A stretch of DNA of 64,000 bases, from the NCBI GenBank assembly GCA_958450365.1, contig CAUEEP010000920.1:521501-585500 (forward strand), in the 5' to 3' direction. Both the position numbers and the translations under genes were made by a program. This stretch comes from Mesorhabditis belari. Taxonomy: Eukaryota; Nematoda; Chromadorea; Rhabditida; Rhabditidae. Below, piece by piece: positions 1 to 9,361 of this stretch; positions within the stretch are counted from its first letter, which is position 1, and each line of letters begins with the position of its first letter. Under the pieces are notes generated by a model that was given only the letters and a program-made list of their open reading frames with translations, was not told where the DNA came from and ran no database searches.

Positions 1-51
1 AAGGTTAAATGTGACAAAAATCTTATTTAAAAAGAAATCAATGTTTTTCAG

Positions 52-1563
52 CGGCTAAAACGTTTGACTACGAGCTTTTAAAAAGTATTTGAATCATTTA
101 TACGATCAGAAGATCATTCCACGATTTATAGGGCTTAAGCGAAATTGGCTAACGAAAGAGGATTTGAAAGCTTTTGACAGAAAAGTTCAATGTGTTGTGG
201 ATCAATATGGGAATGTTACTGTTCCACTGAGTCATTCAAACGGAACTGTTAGTGTGGGTTTACTTGAGTTAAACAAACTCGCGATTGAATAAAGAAATAA
301 TGATCTTTGAATAAAGATCCAATTCAGAGATCTCTTATAACCAGAGCTCTTATAACCAGAGCTTTTATAACTAGTAACTTTTAGCAAGATCCACACTTCA
401 CATGGGGAGAAGACGTTTCTGATCTAGGTGGAATCAGAGTTGCTTACAAAGTTTGATTTAAGCTTTTCTTTATTTTATGAAAATCACAGGCCTACAGAAA
501 GGCATTAGCTCGCCGTGATGGGAAGAAATCTCAAAAATTGCCCGGACTTGATCAATACAACAACGATCAGATTTTCTTCTTGGGTGCGGCTCAGGTAAAC
601 TTTATGGATTAAGTATTGCAATATATACCGTAAATACTGTAATAGTACCCCACCCCCCTCGTACAGTCGCGTAGTCGCAAAAGTTTTTTAGTATTTCATT
701 TTTTGCAAAGCACGCGTACTTTCAAAAAATTTGTCTTTGGTATCAAAAAATAGCACTGGATTTCAGCTATTTTTTGATACCTAAGCGAGCATTGTAGCAT
801 AAACCAGTGTCGAGAAAAACGCATCCAAAGCTAGACTACACAACACTCCGCACCGTCATTATGAGGGTGGGGTACTATTACAGTATTTATGATATGTTGT
901 ATCCGATTTAGATTCAATCCAAATCAGATATTTGATTTGGATTGAAAAATTGCACAGTATAGTATCATGTTTTTAAAATCTTTTCTAGGAATTTCATAAA
1001 AGTTTAACTCTGGCAACCTAGAGCAGCCCGTTAGCATCAAATTTTGCCAAAAAAGACTTTCTTGCTGTGAATTCAAAGAAAAGCATATCAAAACGCGTGA
1101 ATAAACTATTATTTTCGGCAAAATGTGGTGCTAACGGGCTTTTCTAGGTTAAACTTTTATGAAATCTCTAGAAAATGATTAAAAACATTTTAAAAAAATT
1201 TAACAAACATAATACCATACTTTGCAATAATGTTTCAATCGAAATTGGATAAAAATCGAAATCCTATACAACATATACACTCTAGCTCTTTTGCGAAACC
1301 GCCTCTGATGAAAATTTATTGCAAGACCAATACGGCGACAGTCATCCCATTAGTCAAATCAGACCAAATGAGGTATTTAGCATTTAAAAATCTATCATTT
1401 AGCAACAATCATTTTCAGCAACTCAAAGATTTTGAGCATTTTGCCAACGCCTTCAAGTGTCCTGTAAGTTAAATGTTGTTTAAATAAAATGAACAAAATT
1501 CAGGCTGGCTCTCCAATGAATCCAAAGAAAAAATGTCGTGTTTGGCGTCGTTTGAATGCATAA
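52..1563 (+). CDS. M13 (neprilysin-like) metallopeptidase, 3' part only
   Basis: C-terminal part of a neprilysin-family (M13) zinc metallopeptidase or a non-peptidase relative, normally a type II membrane or secreted ectoenzyme cleaving small peptides. Phase-consistent exons are about 75-247, 385-450, 490-594, 1286-1372, 1419-1463 and 1504-1563. They encode family landmarks in order: a NWLTKEDLKAF segment, CVVDQYGNVTV, WGEDVSDLGGIRVAYK (like the LGENIADNGG block), LPGLDQYNNDQIFFLGAAQ, and the C-terminal MNPKKKCRVW (family NPxKKCxVW). The gene enters from the left edge. In the first piece the HExxH zinc motif is not visible: the aligned stretch reads KYLNH, and an overlapping frame reads AKTFDYE before a stop, so the 5' part is frame-disrupted or catalytically altered. 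The fourth intron (595-1285) is large because it holds two mobile-element-like insertions. Family assignment is firm; activity is doubtful. Confidence 0.85.
626..892. mobile_element. MITE, family A copy 1 (TIR taccgtaaatactgtaatag)
   Basis: A roughly 267-bp element with terminal inverted repeats taccgtaaatactgtaatag and its reverse complement, slightly decayed on the right. A second copy of the same family lies at 48708-48976. It sits inside an intron of the M13 gene. There is no coding capacity; an internal inverted pair tatcaaaaaatagc / gctattttttgata adds secondary structure. Confidence 0.85.
947..1229. mobile_element. Foldback MITE-like element in the M13 intron
   Basis: An imperfect palindrome. 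The left arm runs from ttgcacagtatagtatcatg through agcccgttagca; the right arm mirrors it from tgctaacgggct to cataataccatactttgcaa. It is adjacent to the previous MITE in the same intron. No ORF is supported. Confidence 0.7.
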
Positions 1564-1628
1564 TTTTGACAGTTTTGAATTGAATACATAATTTTGACAG
1601 TTTTGACAATTTTGCTACTTGTATTTGT

Positions 1629-1634
1629 AATAAA
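1629..1634 (+). terminator. Poly(A) signal AATAAA of the M13 gene
   Basis: Canonical AATAAA 66 bp after the stop codon of the M13 gene. Confidence 0.6.
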
Positions 1635-1683
1635 TTAACTTTCTGAATCTATAAAGTGTTAATTTTAAAACTAATCCAAACTA

Positions 1684-2010
1684 TTAGGTTGGTAAAAAAG
1701 AAATGCGCGTTTTCGTTAAAAGTTTATTTTATTATAAAAACAAGATAACAATACATTAATCCAAAAGGTATTCGCCATCTGCATCAATGACTTGTCGCCA
1801 ACGTTCATGCAGAGAATGGATGCCATTCTTGAAGAACTCGACCGGCTGCGACTCGAAGAAGTTGGACACCCAAATTTGGACCTCGTCGCGGTTCATGAAC
1901 TTTTTCTCGGCCATGGACTGGTGCATTGATCGGAACAGATGGTAGTCGGAAGTATGTTTCCTTTGAATAAAGAGAGTTTTGTAGGAAAGATACAGAACAA
2001 AAATGGGCAC
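1684..2010 (-). mobile_element. mariner-type element, 3' remnant with transposase C-terminus
   Basis: Begins with a mariner-like inverted terminus (ttaggttggtaaaaaagaaa) followed, on the minus strand, by about 85 codons ending in DADGEYLLD and stop. Landmarks are SDYHLFRSM, FFESQPVEFF and LHERWRQVIDADGEYL, the typical end of mariner transposases. Only the C-terminal part is visible and no matching left terminus was found, so it is a dead fragment. Confidence 0.85.
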
Positions 2011-2552
2011 AAATTTGATTTGTCATATTGTCATATAAGTTTTAGACTAACAAAATATCAAAAAAGTAATGAATTTTGATACATATTTAAATAATAACAG
2101 TGATAAGGATCTATTTTGACAAAACTTTAACCTGTATACGAGCCTTTTTTCAGTTTTGTTGGTCACTTTTCATCAACTGTTTTCCCTTTAACAAAAAGAA
2201 CAAAAATAAACAATTGATTTGTTATTTATAATATAAATTTTGATGAAATAACTGACTAAAAATTGTGTCTGGGTTTAAAAAGGAAAATGCAGTGAGTTGG
2301 GCATCGGTTTGGTTTCATTTTACAGTTTAAAACAGACTTGTAGACACGCACTCTTACCATTATCTCAAATTTTTAGCTAATGTACTCTTCCCTTTTATTT
2401 GATTTCCAGAATCCCCACCAACATCCCGACAATCCCATTTCCTGGAGGACATCATCGAGGACATTAAAAGCCGATAAACTCTGAAAGTTGCGAGAAATCG
2501 ATCAATGAATTATTTGTATCTGTGTCACAATTCATATTCGAATGATTTATCA
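2011..2552. other. Intergenic; one exon-like tail at about 2410
   Basis: No complete gene. At 2408-2480 an acceptor-like ttccag is followed by a sequence containing ccaccaacatcccgacaat that recurs at 8512 with its own acceptor. It could be a terminal exon copy, but the frame and the rest of any gene are not evident. Confidence 0.3.
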
Positions 2553-3211
2553 TTACTTCAATTCTTTGAGATCACATTTTAACATGTCACATTCATATTG
2601 TTCGTTGAATGGTTCTTTTTCCTCGTTTACATCATAGAAAATGTTTAGAACTTCAATGGAAGCTGGAGATTTCTGAAAATGTTAGGATTTAAAGGAATTA
2701 ATTTTAAAAAAACTTTAAGCTTACCATACAAATCATTTTCGATCGATGTTTTTCAAAGTATTTTTGGCCAATAGCGACAGTGAATTGATCAGGAATTTGT
2801 GTGAATCGAGTTCGATTTGTTGAAAGAAAGAGATTACTTTCCGTGTTTAACTGGTAAAGAAGATAAAGTTTACGTTGACAATTCAGATAAATTGAGATTT
2901 TGTAAAAAAACTTAAAGTTTACCTCACAACGTGCTGGTAGATACGAGATTTTCTTCTTGTTTAATGTCAAAAATGTCCCTGAGACATCCAAATTGATATC
3001 ATAACAGTGAAACCTTGAGTTCTGAAAAGAATCAAATCATTCCATCGATCAATTCAATTCTTACCTTTCTCTTCGAAATTATATGCTCATTTCTCTCAAA
3101 CCATTCCACATTTTCGGGAGTGTTACCCACGAAATCACACTCTTGAACGAAAAGCACGAATTGTGTGTGAGTAAAAGAAATTAATAAAATAAAGATGAAC
3201 AATTGGAGCAT
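2553..3211 (-). CDS. Small secreted protein, unknown function (163 aa)
   Basis: Four exons with matching phases (3211-3065, 3021-2923, 2850-2725, 2672-2553) give 163 residues. The start MLQLFIFILLISFTHTQF is a clear signal peptide. An upstream in-frame MIRKHPTM would also be possible but weakens the signal. The mature chain carries six cysteines (ECDF, FHCYD, ARCE, MICM, YECD, KCDL), suggesting disulphides, and a lysine-rich middle. No transmembrane segment follows the signal, so export is likely. I do not recognise a named family; many nematode genomes carry such lineage-specific secreted proteins. It stands alone, transcribed towards the mariner remnant. Gene structure is well supported by phase; function is unknown. 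Confidence 0.75.
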
Positions 3212-3668
3212 TGTTGGATGTTTTCTGATCAAAATCAGCGAAATGATTGAAACATTTGAAGTTTAGAATAGGAAGTAAAAAGTTCAACAAATAAACAATC
3301 CATTCAAACGCTTGCTGAAACGTTTTTGTCTGTTTTTTTTTCATTTTCACTGTTCATATTCATTTCAGTCACAAAAATTGCAAAGGAATCTAACAATTTT
3401 TCAAGTTATTAGCTGGGGAAGATAAAGAAACATAGAAATAGAAATAGAAAGTGAGAATGAAAACGTCATTGCGAAAGTTTCAAACTTCTAACAATGTTTT
3501 ATATCTAAAAGAGCGTCCTTTTTCAGAATTTAGCTGTGAACAAGTCTATTTATTTATCTATTTATTTAAACAATCTATTTATTTACGAAAGTTTAAGAGA
3601 TAGATGACTTGTCGAAAGATGGAAGACGGTGAAGAGTCGGCTGAAGGAAGTGAAGAGCCACTTTAATA
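3212..3668. other. Intergenic, nothing recognised
   Basis: AT-rich sequence upstream of the secreted-protein gene. A short ORF near 3620 (MEDGEESAEGSEEPL) ends just before the Tc remnant and is not supported as a gene. Confidence 0.4.
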
Positions 3669-3903
3669 CAGGGTGGCTGAAAATTAAGTGCGCCAAAGAA
3701 AACACCATAATTTAATTTTCTTTCAAAGAACATGTAAAAATATTTATTTATATAATAGTTGCAACAAAAGCATTTAATAATTACAAGAAATTTTCGAAGT
3801 GGCCTCCATCCGCTTTGATACAGGCTTCAATTCGCTTCTTTACAGAGTCGACGGTGCGGCGGAGATAATTTGCATCTAAGTCGTTCCAGATTTTGTACAT
3901 GGT
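3669..3903 (-). mobile_element. Tc1/IS630-type transposon end with transposase C-terminus
   Basis: A terminus cagggtggctgaaaattaag preceded by a TA dinucleotide leads into a minus-strand reading frame ending at 3781. Landmarks are YKIWNDLDANYLRRTVDSV and RIEACIKADGGHFENFL, the usual C-terminus of Tc1/Tc3-like transposases. No second terminus or N-terminal part was found, so it is a truncated relic. Confidence 0.8.
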
Positions 3904-4790
3904 AGGTGCGAAAACATTATGGGAGCGTAGGTCAGACTAAAACTTCCAAATCCAGCAGTGCCGAAATTGCCAGGAAACAAAATTATCAAGTATTTGATAC
4001 TAAAAGTCTGAATTAAGGCATAGCAAGGGTCATTTTCCCAATTATTTTCAACAAGCCGGAATCTGATCATGAGCAAAATCATCAAAGCTCAAAATTCCCT
4101 TGTTTGTCTCAAATTCAAATCGAGATCGAACGCCTTACAAATCAAAAAAAAAAACAAAGCAAATAGAAACCAAGGATTTTGTTCACAAGAATTCACAAAA
4201 TTTTGAAAATCGAGCTACTGGTGTTCGCACTCAAGCGATTGAGTCAATTTGAAGGCAACTAAAAACAAAAATTCGGATGAGAAAGGGTGAGCTGTGGGAC
4301 GATGATTTTTTTGAAGTTCGTGGAAATGGCAACACAATTCTGAAAAATTGATTTACCTTTTCTGGGACGAAGTGGCCAAGAAGACCCTCTCACTTAATCT
4401 TCTTGACTTTATGAGTTGCATTTTTGTTGTCCTTGTTGCGTTTTGTTCTTCGATGTTGTAAAAATCAAAGATAAAATCAATAGAAAGTTATAAAAGTATT
4501 ATTAGTCGATTCAGCATAGTCAAAAACCCCTATCTGCTTATTTTCGTAGAAGAATATTGATTTTGGGTTAAGTTCCAGACTGCCCCCCACCCCCACCAAC
4601 TACTCTAGCCCCGAGTTTTGCATTTATAAGAACTAATTCTTAACATACCTGGGTATTTATGTACTTTAGAAGTCACCCGGAGTCAGAGCCGCAATTCAGA
4701 CTTGTTAACAAAGCCTTTTAGATGCAACTTTTAGTTTAGAAGAGAATTTAACCTAAGAAGATTGAGTTTACAAAAAAAGTTACTCTTACA
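3904..4790. other. Intergenic, nothing recognised
   Basis: AT-rich with scattered short ORFs and no domain, repeat family or splice pattern I could support. Confidence 0.4.
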
Positions 4791-4805
4791 CAAGCAAATC
4801 TATAG

Positions 4806-5004
4806 TTTTAACGTTTGAAAAGGCAAAACATCCAGAATTCGGAGGATTTGGGTGTGTCGGAATGCGAGATCATCGTGAATTCAGCCACGAAATCTCTTTT
4901 TGACGCTTGCCCATGTGTTTCTTATGAATTGGAACAGAGCTTTAAACTCGGATTCGATCGAACTAAAAATTTGGAGCGTTTAAGTTTAAAACAAACCGAA
5001 GAAG
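4806..5004 (+). other. Exon-like ORF, unassigned
   Basis: An open stretch of about 66 codons (KRQNIQNSEDLGVSECEI to LKQTEE) lies between an acceptor-like ctatag and a donor-like gtgaga, as an internal exon would. The mirrored copy in the right arm (11470 down to 11260) has an in-frame stop and indels, so it is dead there. No family was recognised and no partner exons were found. Confidence 0.3.
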
Positions 5005-5109
5005 GTGAGATTTGAAAACCAAAAATGTTTAAAAAAAATCACGTAAACAAATTTTGAAAAAAGGTTATATAGTGCCCCTAGGAGAAAAGATATTCAGCTA
5101 ATGGCCCAA

Positions 5110-5745
5110 ATCGGCTATAAATGATACAGTCGCCTTATGGTGACGGTGGGGGCAAAGAATTTCCCGTCATTTGTTGCAAACTTCGAGCGGTTCCGAAGGT
5201 TTAGCAAAGTTAGAGGGTTTTAAGTGGTTTCTTCTACGGTTTGTTGATTTACTTTAAAGTACTCGCAATTAAAAGGCTTATCGTCAACCGTTTAGGTACT
5301 TTAGTGGTTTGGAGCAGCTACTTATATCCTGGTTTGGATGGACCTAATGTTTTGAGTGGTTGTATTGGTACTTTTTATCTATTCTAATTTAACCAAGTAT
5401 GCTTAATCGATTGGTGACTAGAGTCGGCTTATGATAACGGTGAGGGCGAAGAATTTCCTGTCATTTGTTGCAAACTTCGAGCGATTCGGAAGGTTTATCA
5501 AAGTTAGAGGGTTTTAAATAGTTTCTTCTACAATTTGTCGATTTACTTCAAGCTGTTTACACTTGAAAATCAATTAAAAACGGCGATATGAAACTTGGAA
5601 CATGTTGTAAATGCTTTAAAAGTATAAGCATATTTGGTCACCCTAGAATAGGTAGATAAAAGGTATTAATACGACCACTCAAAATATTAGATCCAACTAA
5701 GCCAGGATAAAAGCGGCCCCTCCCAACCACCAAAGTGCCACCATT
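5110..5745. repeat. Local direct and inverted duplications in the left arm
   Basis: About 140 bp at 5118-5260 recurs directly at 5424-5560 (shared core catttgttgcaaacttcgag). The flanking 5280-5400 (gagtggttgtattggtac) is mirrored at about 5615-5740. The right arm has only one diverged copy of the core, so this rearrangement seems specific to the left arm. Confidence 0.7.
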
Positions 5746-5845
5746 TTATGTTCTTTCACTTTACTAAACCTTTGAGAGCAGGTAGCCCTTTGGTCGTTTA
5801 GGTATATCCTGTGCTTTGTGGTGCTTTGTGCAGAACAGTGCAAAA

Positions 5846-6985
5846 ATGACTGGTTCAGATGTCTTCATTAAGGTATAACTTTATTTTTTTCATGTTTTAA
5901 GATGAAAGTTGTTTCTCGACGACTTAATTTGCACGTGCAACAGTAGTCAGCTCGTATCTTAGTATTAGCCAGTATTACTTGGTGTGGATGACAAATTATG
6001 ATAAAGAGGGAATTAGAATGCTTACAGTCATCGTTCTAATTCTTTGTTTTAGCTCATGACCAACGACGGCAAGATTTTGGAAATTTCCAAGCAAGCAGCA
6101 GATCGATCGGGAACGCTCCTCGAATTGCTCAGGGTGAGCTTTTTCTTTTTGAATTGATGGTTGCTATTGCAAACTGTAATCTTTTCATTTTTAGAATTGT
6201 CCAATTGATGATGTGAAGAACATGGATCCAATTGTGCTCACCGAGGTCGACGAAACCATTGCCAAAATGGTACTTTAATTTATAACGACTTAATTAGCTA
6301 TTTAGTTTTCAAGAGAGGGGGACGTGGATTCGTAAATACATAGTATTTGGTATTTTAGGTTATCAAATGGTGTGAGGATCACAAGGATCTTCCAATTCTG
6401 ACGGATGACAAGTCAATTACTCTGTTGGTCGTTATCTGGTAACGTTAAATAGTTTTTTAGCCCTGAATCCAGCGAAGAAATCAAGAACATGGAAAAAGAG
6501 CTGCTGCAAGATTTGGATGGAAATCAGCTTTGTGATCTCTATCAGGTTTGTTTATTTCAATTGTAACATACCAGTGTGGGTTTAGGCTTCCAATTGGATG
6601 GATGTTCGCTGCTTGCGTAAGATGATTTCAAAGATTCTTGCTACAATGATCGCGGTGAGATTTTCAAATAAGCTAAGCCATTTTCTTATTCAGGGGAAAA
6701 AATACACTGAGATTCGCACTCTCTGGCAACTCAAGGGTGATTTTACAGCCAAGGAGGAAGCTAGACTCCGGTAAAAGTTTTTATTCTCGAGCTAGCAATT
6801 ATGCAAGATCACTTCTTGCTACTTTCGAAACCAGTATTAGCTTTTAAGGTATTAAATGTTATATTATTTCTTTTAGCAAGGTGGATTCCTTTAAGTACTT
6901 GACCGATTTAATTACAAAGCACGAAGAAGCGACGGAAAACGTGGCGGCAAACCCGAGGAGGATTCAAATCTGTCGCTGTCAATGA
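5846..6985 (+). CDS. skr: SKP1-related protein (SCF ubiquitin ligase adaptor), copy A
   Basis: SKP1 family adaptor linking F-box proteins to cullin in SCF ubiquitin ligases. Eight exons with consistent phases (5846-5872, 6053-6133, 6195-6269, 6359-6438, 6461-6545, 6586-6654, 6694-6770, 6877-6985) encode 200 residues. The N-terminal BTB/POZ-like half has TNDGKILEISKQAADRSG and the hallmark VIKWCEDHKDLP (human VIQWCTHHKDDP). The C-terminal half has LYQASNWMDVRCLRKMISK, KKYTEIRTLWQLKGDFT and KEEARLR, matching the SKP1 F-box-binding region. Between exons 4 and 5 the frame only works if a 22-nt GT...AG intron is removed. Compared with copy B, an indel near the end shifts the frame and replaces the expected tail with PRRIQICRCQ. 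It faces copy B tail to tail within the inverted duplication. An AATAAA lies at 7084. Confidence 0.92.
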
Positions 6986-7083
6986 GTAGTTAGTGTTCCT
7001 CTCTGTATTTCCATATTGTATTTTGCAATTCATTTTGTGGTTACTGCCCCTTGTATAATGTTTCACTAATGTGCAATTGATTG

Positions 7084-7089
7084 AATAAA
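7084..7089 (+). terminator. Poly(A) signal of skr copy A
   Basis: AATAAA about 100 bp after the stop codon, mirrored by the poly(A) signal of copy B at 9262-9267. Confidence 0.6.
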
Positions 7090-7625
7090 TGTCTCATTGC
7101 TAAAACCAGCCAAAGTTTAAATTAAACGAATAAACAGATTTAAAATTGGGCTATCGGTTTTTGCAGATCACTGCATTGACCATAAGATAAATGGGGCTTC
7201 GTTTGTATTTGTTCCCAATCTTTGGTGATTCTATTCTCCAGGAGTTGAAGTCTGTCATTTAGAGCATCGCCTTTTTGACTAAAGAAGAAGCAAACACTAC
7301 TTTTTAGATCCAAGAAATCACTACTGTTTATTATTGCGGGATTATTGGTATCATAGTTTTGGCATTTACATTCAGGGTAGACTCAAAAATTGAAACCTTT
7401 TCTCATTCGAATCCATTTTGATACGGGAAATTTGATATTTTAAATGCCTTCAATCAAATCGCTGCCTTCTATAAAAGAGTGGTGTATTGAAAAAGTTAGA
7501 ATACATTCATAAAGGCCAGCCGTTTTTTCAATGATGACCCTTCTGGTTAGCCTTTTTGAACGAAAATCACAGTTCATTTTGGGAAAAGAAATGTCACTGT
7601 TGATTCTCCCAAAAAATGATTCACC

Positions 7626-8816
7626 GAAACCTACTACTGAATTCCTCCGAATTCAGTAGTAGCTTTCCTCGCCAAGTCCTTTTAAAACATATCGCCACAA
7701 ATCTCGTTTATGTATTGTCTGAAGATGTTTGAGATGAAATGAGATGTGACGGAATGGATGGAGGTGATGGAAGGGCGGGACTTGTCCCCTCTCTTTTGGG
7801 GTCTCGAATTCCCGTGTTGGTCCCTTCCACCCCTTCCCTCCCCTCAACATCCACTATGGATAGCGCTGAACCTTTTCCTTTCTTTTCCCTTCTTTTTCTC
7901 ATTCAACAACCTGTAGATAGTCCTGCTAGACAGTGAGCTAGTTCCCCTTATTTCCCCTTTCCTTACCCTCCCTTGTTTCCTCTTTTTCTTTCACTTTCCT
8001 CCTATTCTTTGTGCCTCAAGAAGGGGTCTACAAAATCCGTTCTTCTTTAGCTTTTTCTTGGTTTTTACTTGCTCTGCGTTTTTGGTTTATGTGCTTTTTG
8101 TGGATCAAAAACTCTTTCAAGCTATCGCCGAGGCTTTTCGGGGGATTACCGTATTTATTCTAATTGAAGCACAGTAGAAGCAATTTTAGGAAGGGGTTGA
8201 AAATTAGAAGCACATGTGCTTCTATTATAATAAATACGGTAGGTTGTTTGAAAAAGACCGTACACCCTCACACAAGTGTTCCGCGATTCTATATTTTGAT
8301 TTTTTAAACTGACATTCCTTCTGAATGCTTGCCCTTAAAAGTTCACTCTAATTCCAACAGTCCCGATTACTGACTGATAAGAGACTGGATTTGATAACAG
8401 ATTTGAATCTGCTAATCTTTGATAGCCTAAGCCGTGTATGCAAATATTTGTCGAGTAAAAACCACATTGCTGAGAGAATCACACTTTGCACTCCTTTTCA
8501 GAATTCCCACCAACATCCCGACAATTCCAATCAATCCCCGCGTTGGTCGATGTTGATCTGTTGATGGCGTGAAACCACCTTCAAAAGGTCTTCTTCACTT
8601 TCCCGTCAAAGGCGGATTTGTCCTTTCGTTCTCAATTTCGGATCGGGCCAAGTCAAGGCTGTGGCGCAAAATAGACAAAAGAGAGAAATTATTTGTAGAA
8701 TCATTCTGAAATTTTGAGCGCTATCAACCCAGAAGATTTCCAAAACCAATGAGAATTAATAATGAACCCTTTACTGTTTGAAAAAAATCGTGCATTTAAC
8801 GAGCTTTTAAGAATAT
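7626..8816. other. Unique spacer between the inverted arms
   Basis: No gene supported. It holds a pyrimidine-rich stretch at 7790-8040, a small hairpin element (8148-8243) and, at 8512-8545, an exon-like sequence shared with 2410. Confidence 0.5.
8148..8243. mobile_element. Small MITE-like hairpin (taccgtatttatt ends)
   Basis: Ends taccgtatttattctaatt and ataataaatacggta are inverted, with inner arms gaagcac and gtgcttc, about 95 bp in all. The taccgta terminus is shared with the larger MITEs at 626, 48708 and 49368. Confidence 0.65.
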
Positions 8817-9261
8817 GGGTAACATTTTTTGGGAGAATCAACAGTAACATTTCTTTTCCCAAAATGAACTGTGATTTTCGTTCAAAAAGGCTAACCAGAA
8901 GGGTCATCATTGAAAAAACGGCTGGCCTTTATGAATGGATTCTAACTTCTTCAATATGCCACTCTTTTACAAAAGGCAGCGATTTTGTTAGAAGCAATAA
9001 ATCAAACATAAAACGACAAAGAATTGAGCAGATTTGATATAGCAAAGCCTACGTTCTCGGAAACTTAGTCTCCAAAAAGGCGATGCTCTAACTGACAGAC
9101 TTTCAACTCCTGGAGAATAGAATCACCAAAGATTCGGAACAAATACAAACGAAGCCCCATTTATCTTATGGTCAATGCAGTGATCTGCAAAAACCGATAG
9201 CCCAATTTTAAATCTGTTTATTCGTTTAATTTCAACTTTGGCTGGTTTTAGCAATGAAACA

Positions 9262-9267
9262 TTTATT
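9262..9267 (-). terminator. Poly(A) signal of skr copy B
   Basis: AATAAA on the minus strand 95-100 bp beyond the stop codon of copy B. Confidence 0.6.
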
Positions 9268-9361
9268 CAATCAATTGCACATTATTGAAACATTATACAA
9301 GGGGCAGTAACCACAAAATGAATTGCAACATACAATATGGAAATACAGAGAGGAACACTAA

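Larger units (their letters stand above)
4791..7625. repeat. Left arm of a large inverted duplication
   Basis: This stretch reappears in reverse complement at about 8817-11480. Anchors are caaaacatccagaattcgga (4826) against tccgaattctggatgttttg (11420), the whole skr gene, and aaggccagccgttttttcaa (7511) against ttgaaaaaacggctggcctt (8910). The arms are diverged by indels and substitutions but keep order. The left arm has additional local duplications (5110-5745) and an extra stretch around 7290-7470. Confidence 0.9.

Noticed and set aside
7739..7936. ORFs on both strands in the skr spacer
   Set aside because: They follow a pyrimidine-rich tract and have no conserved features.
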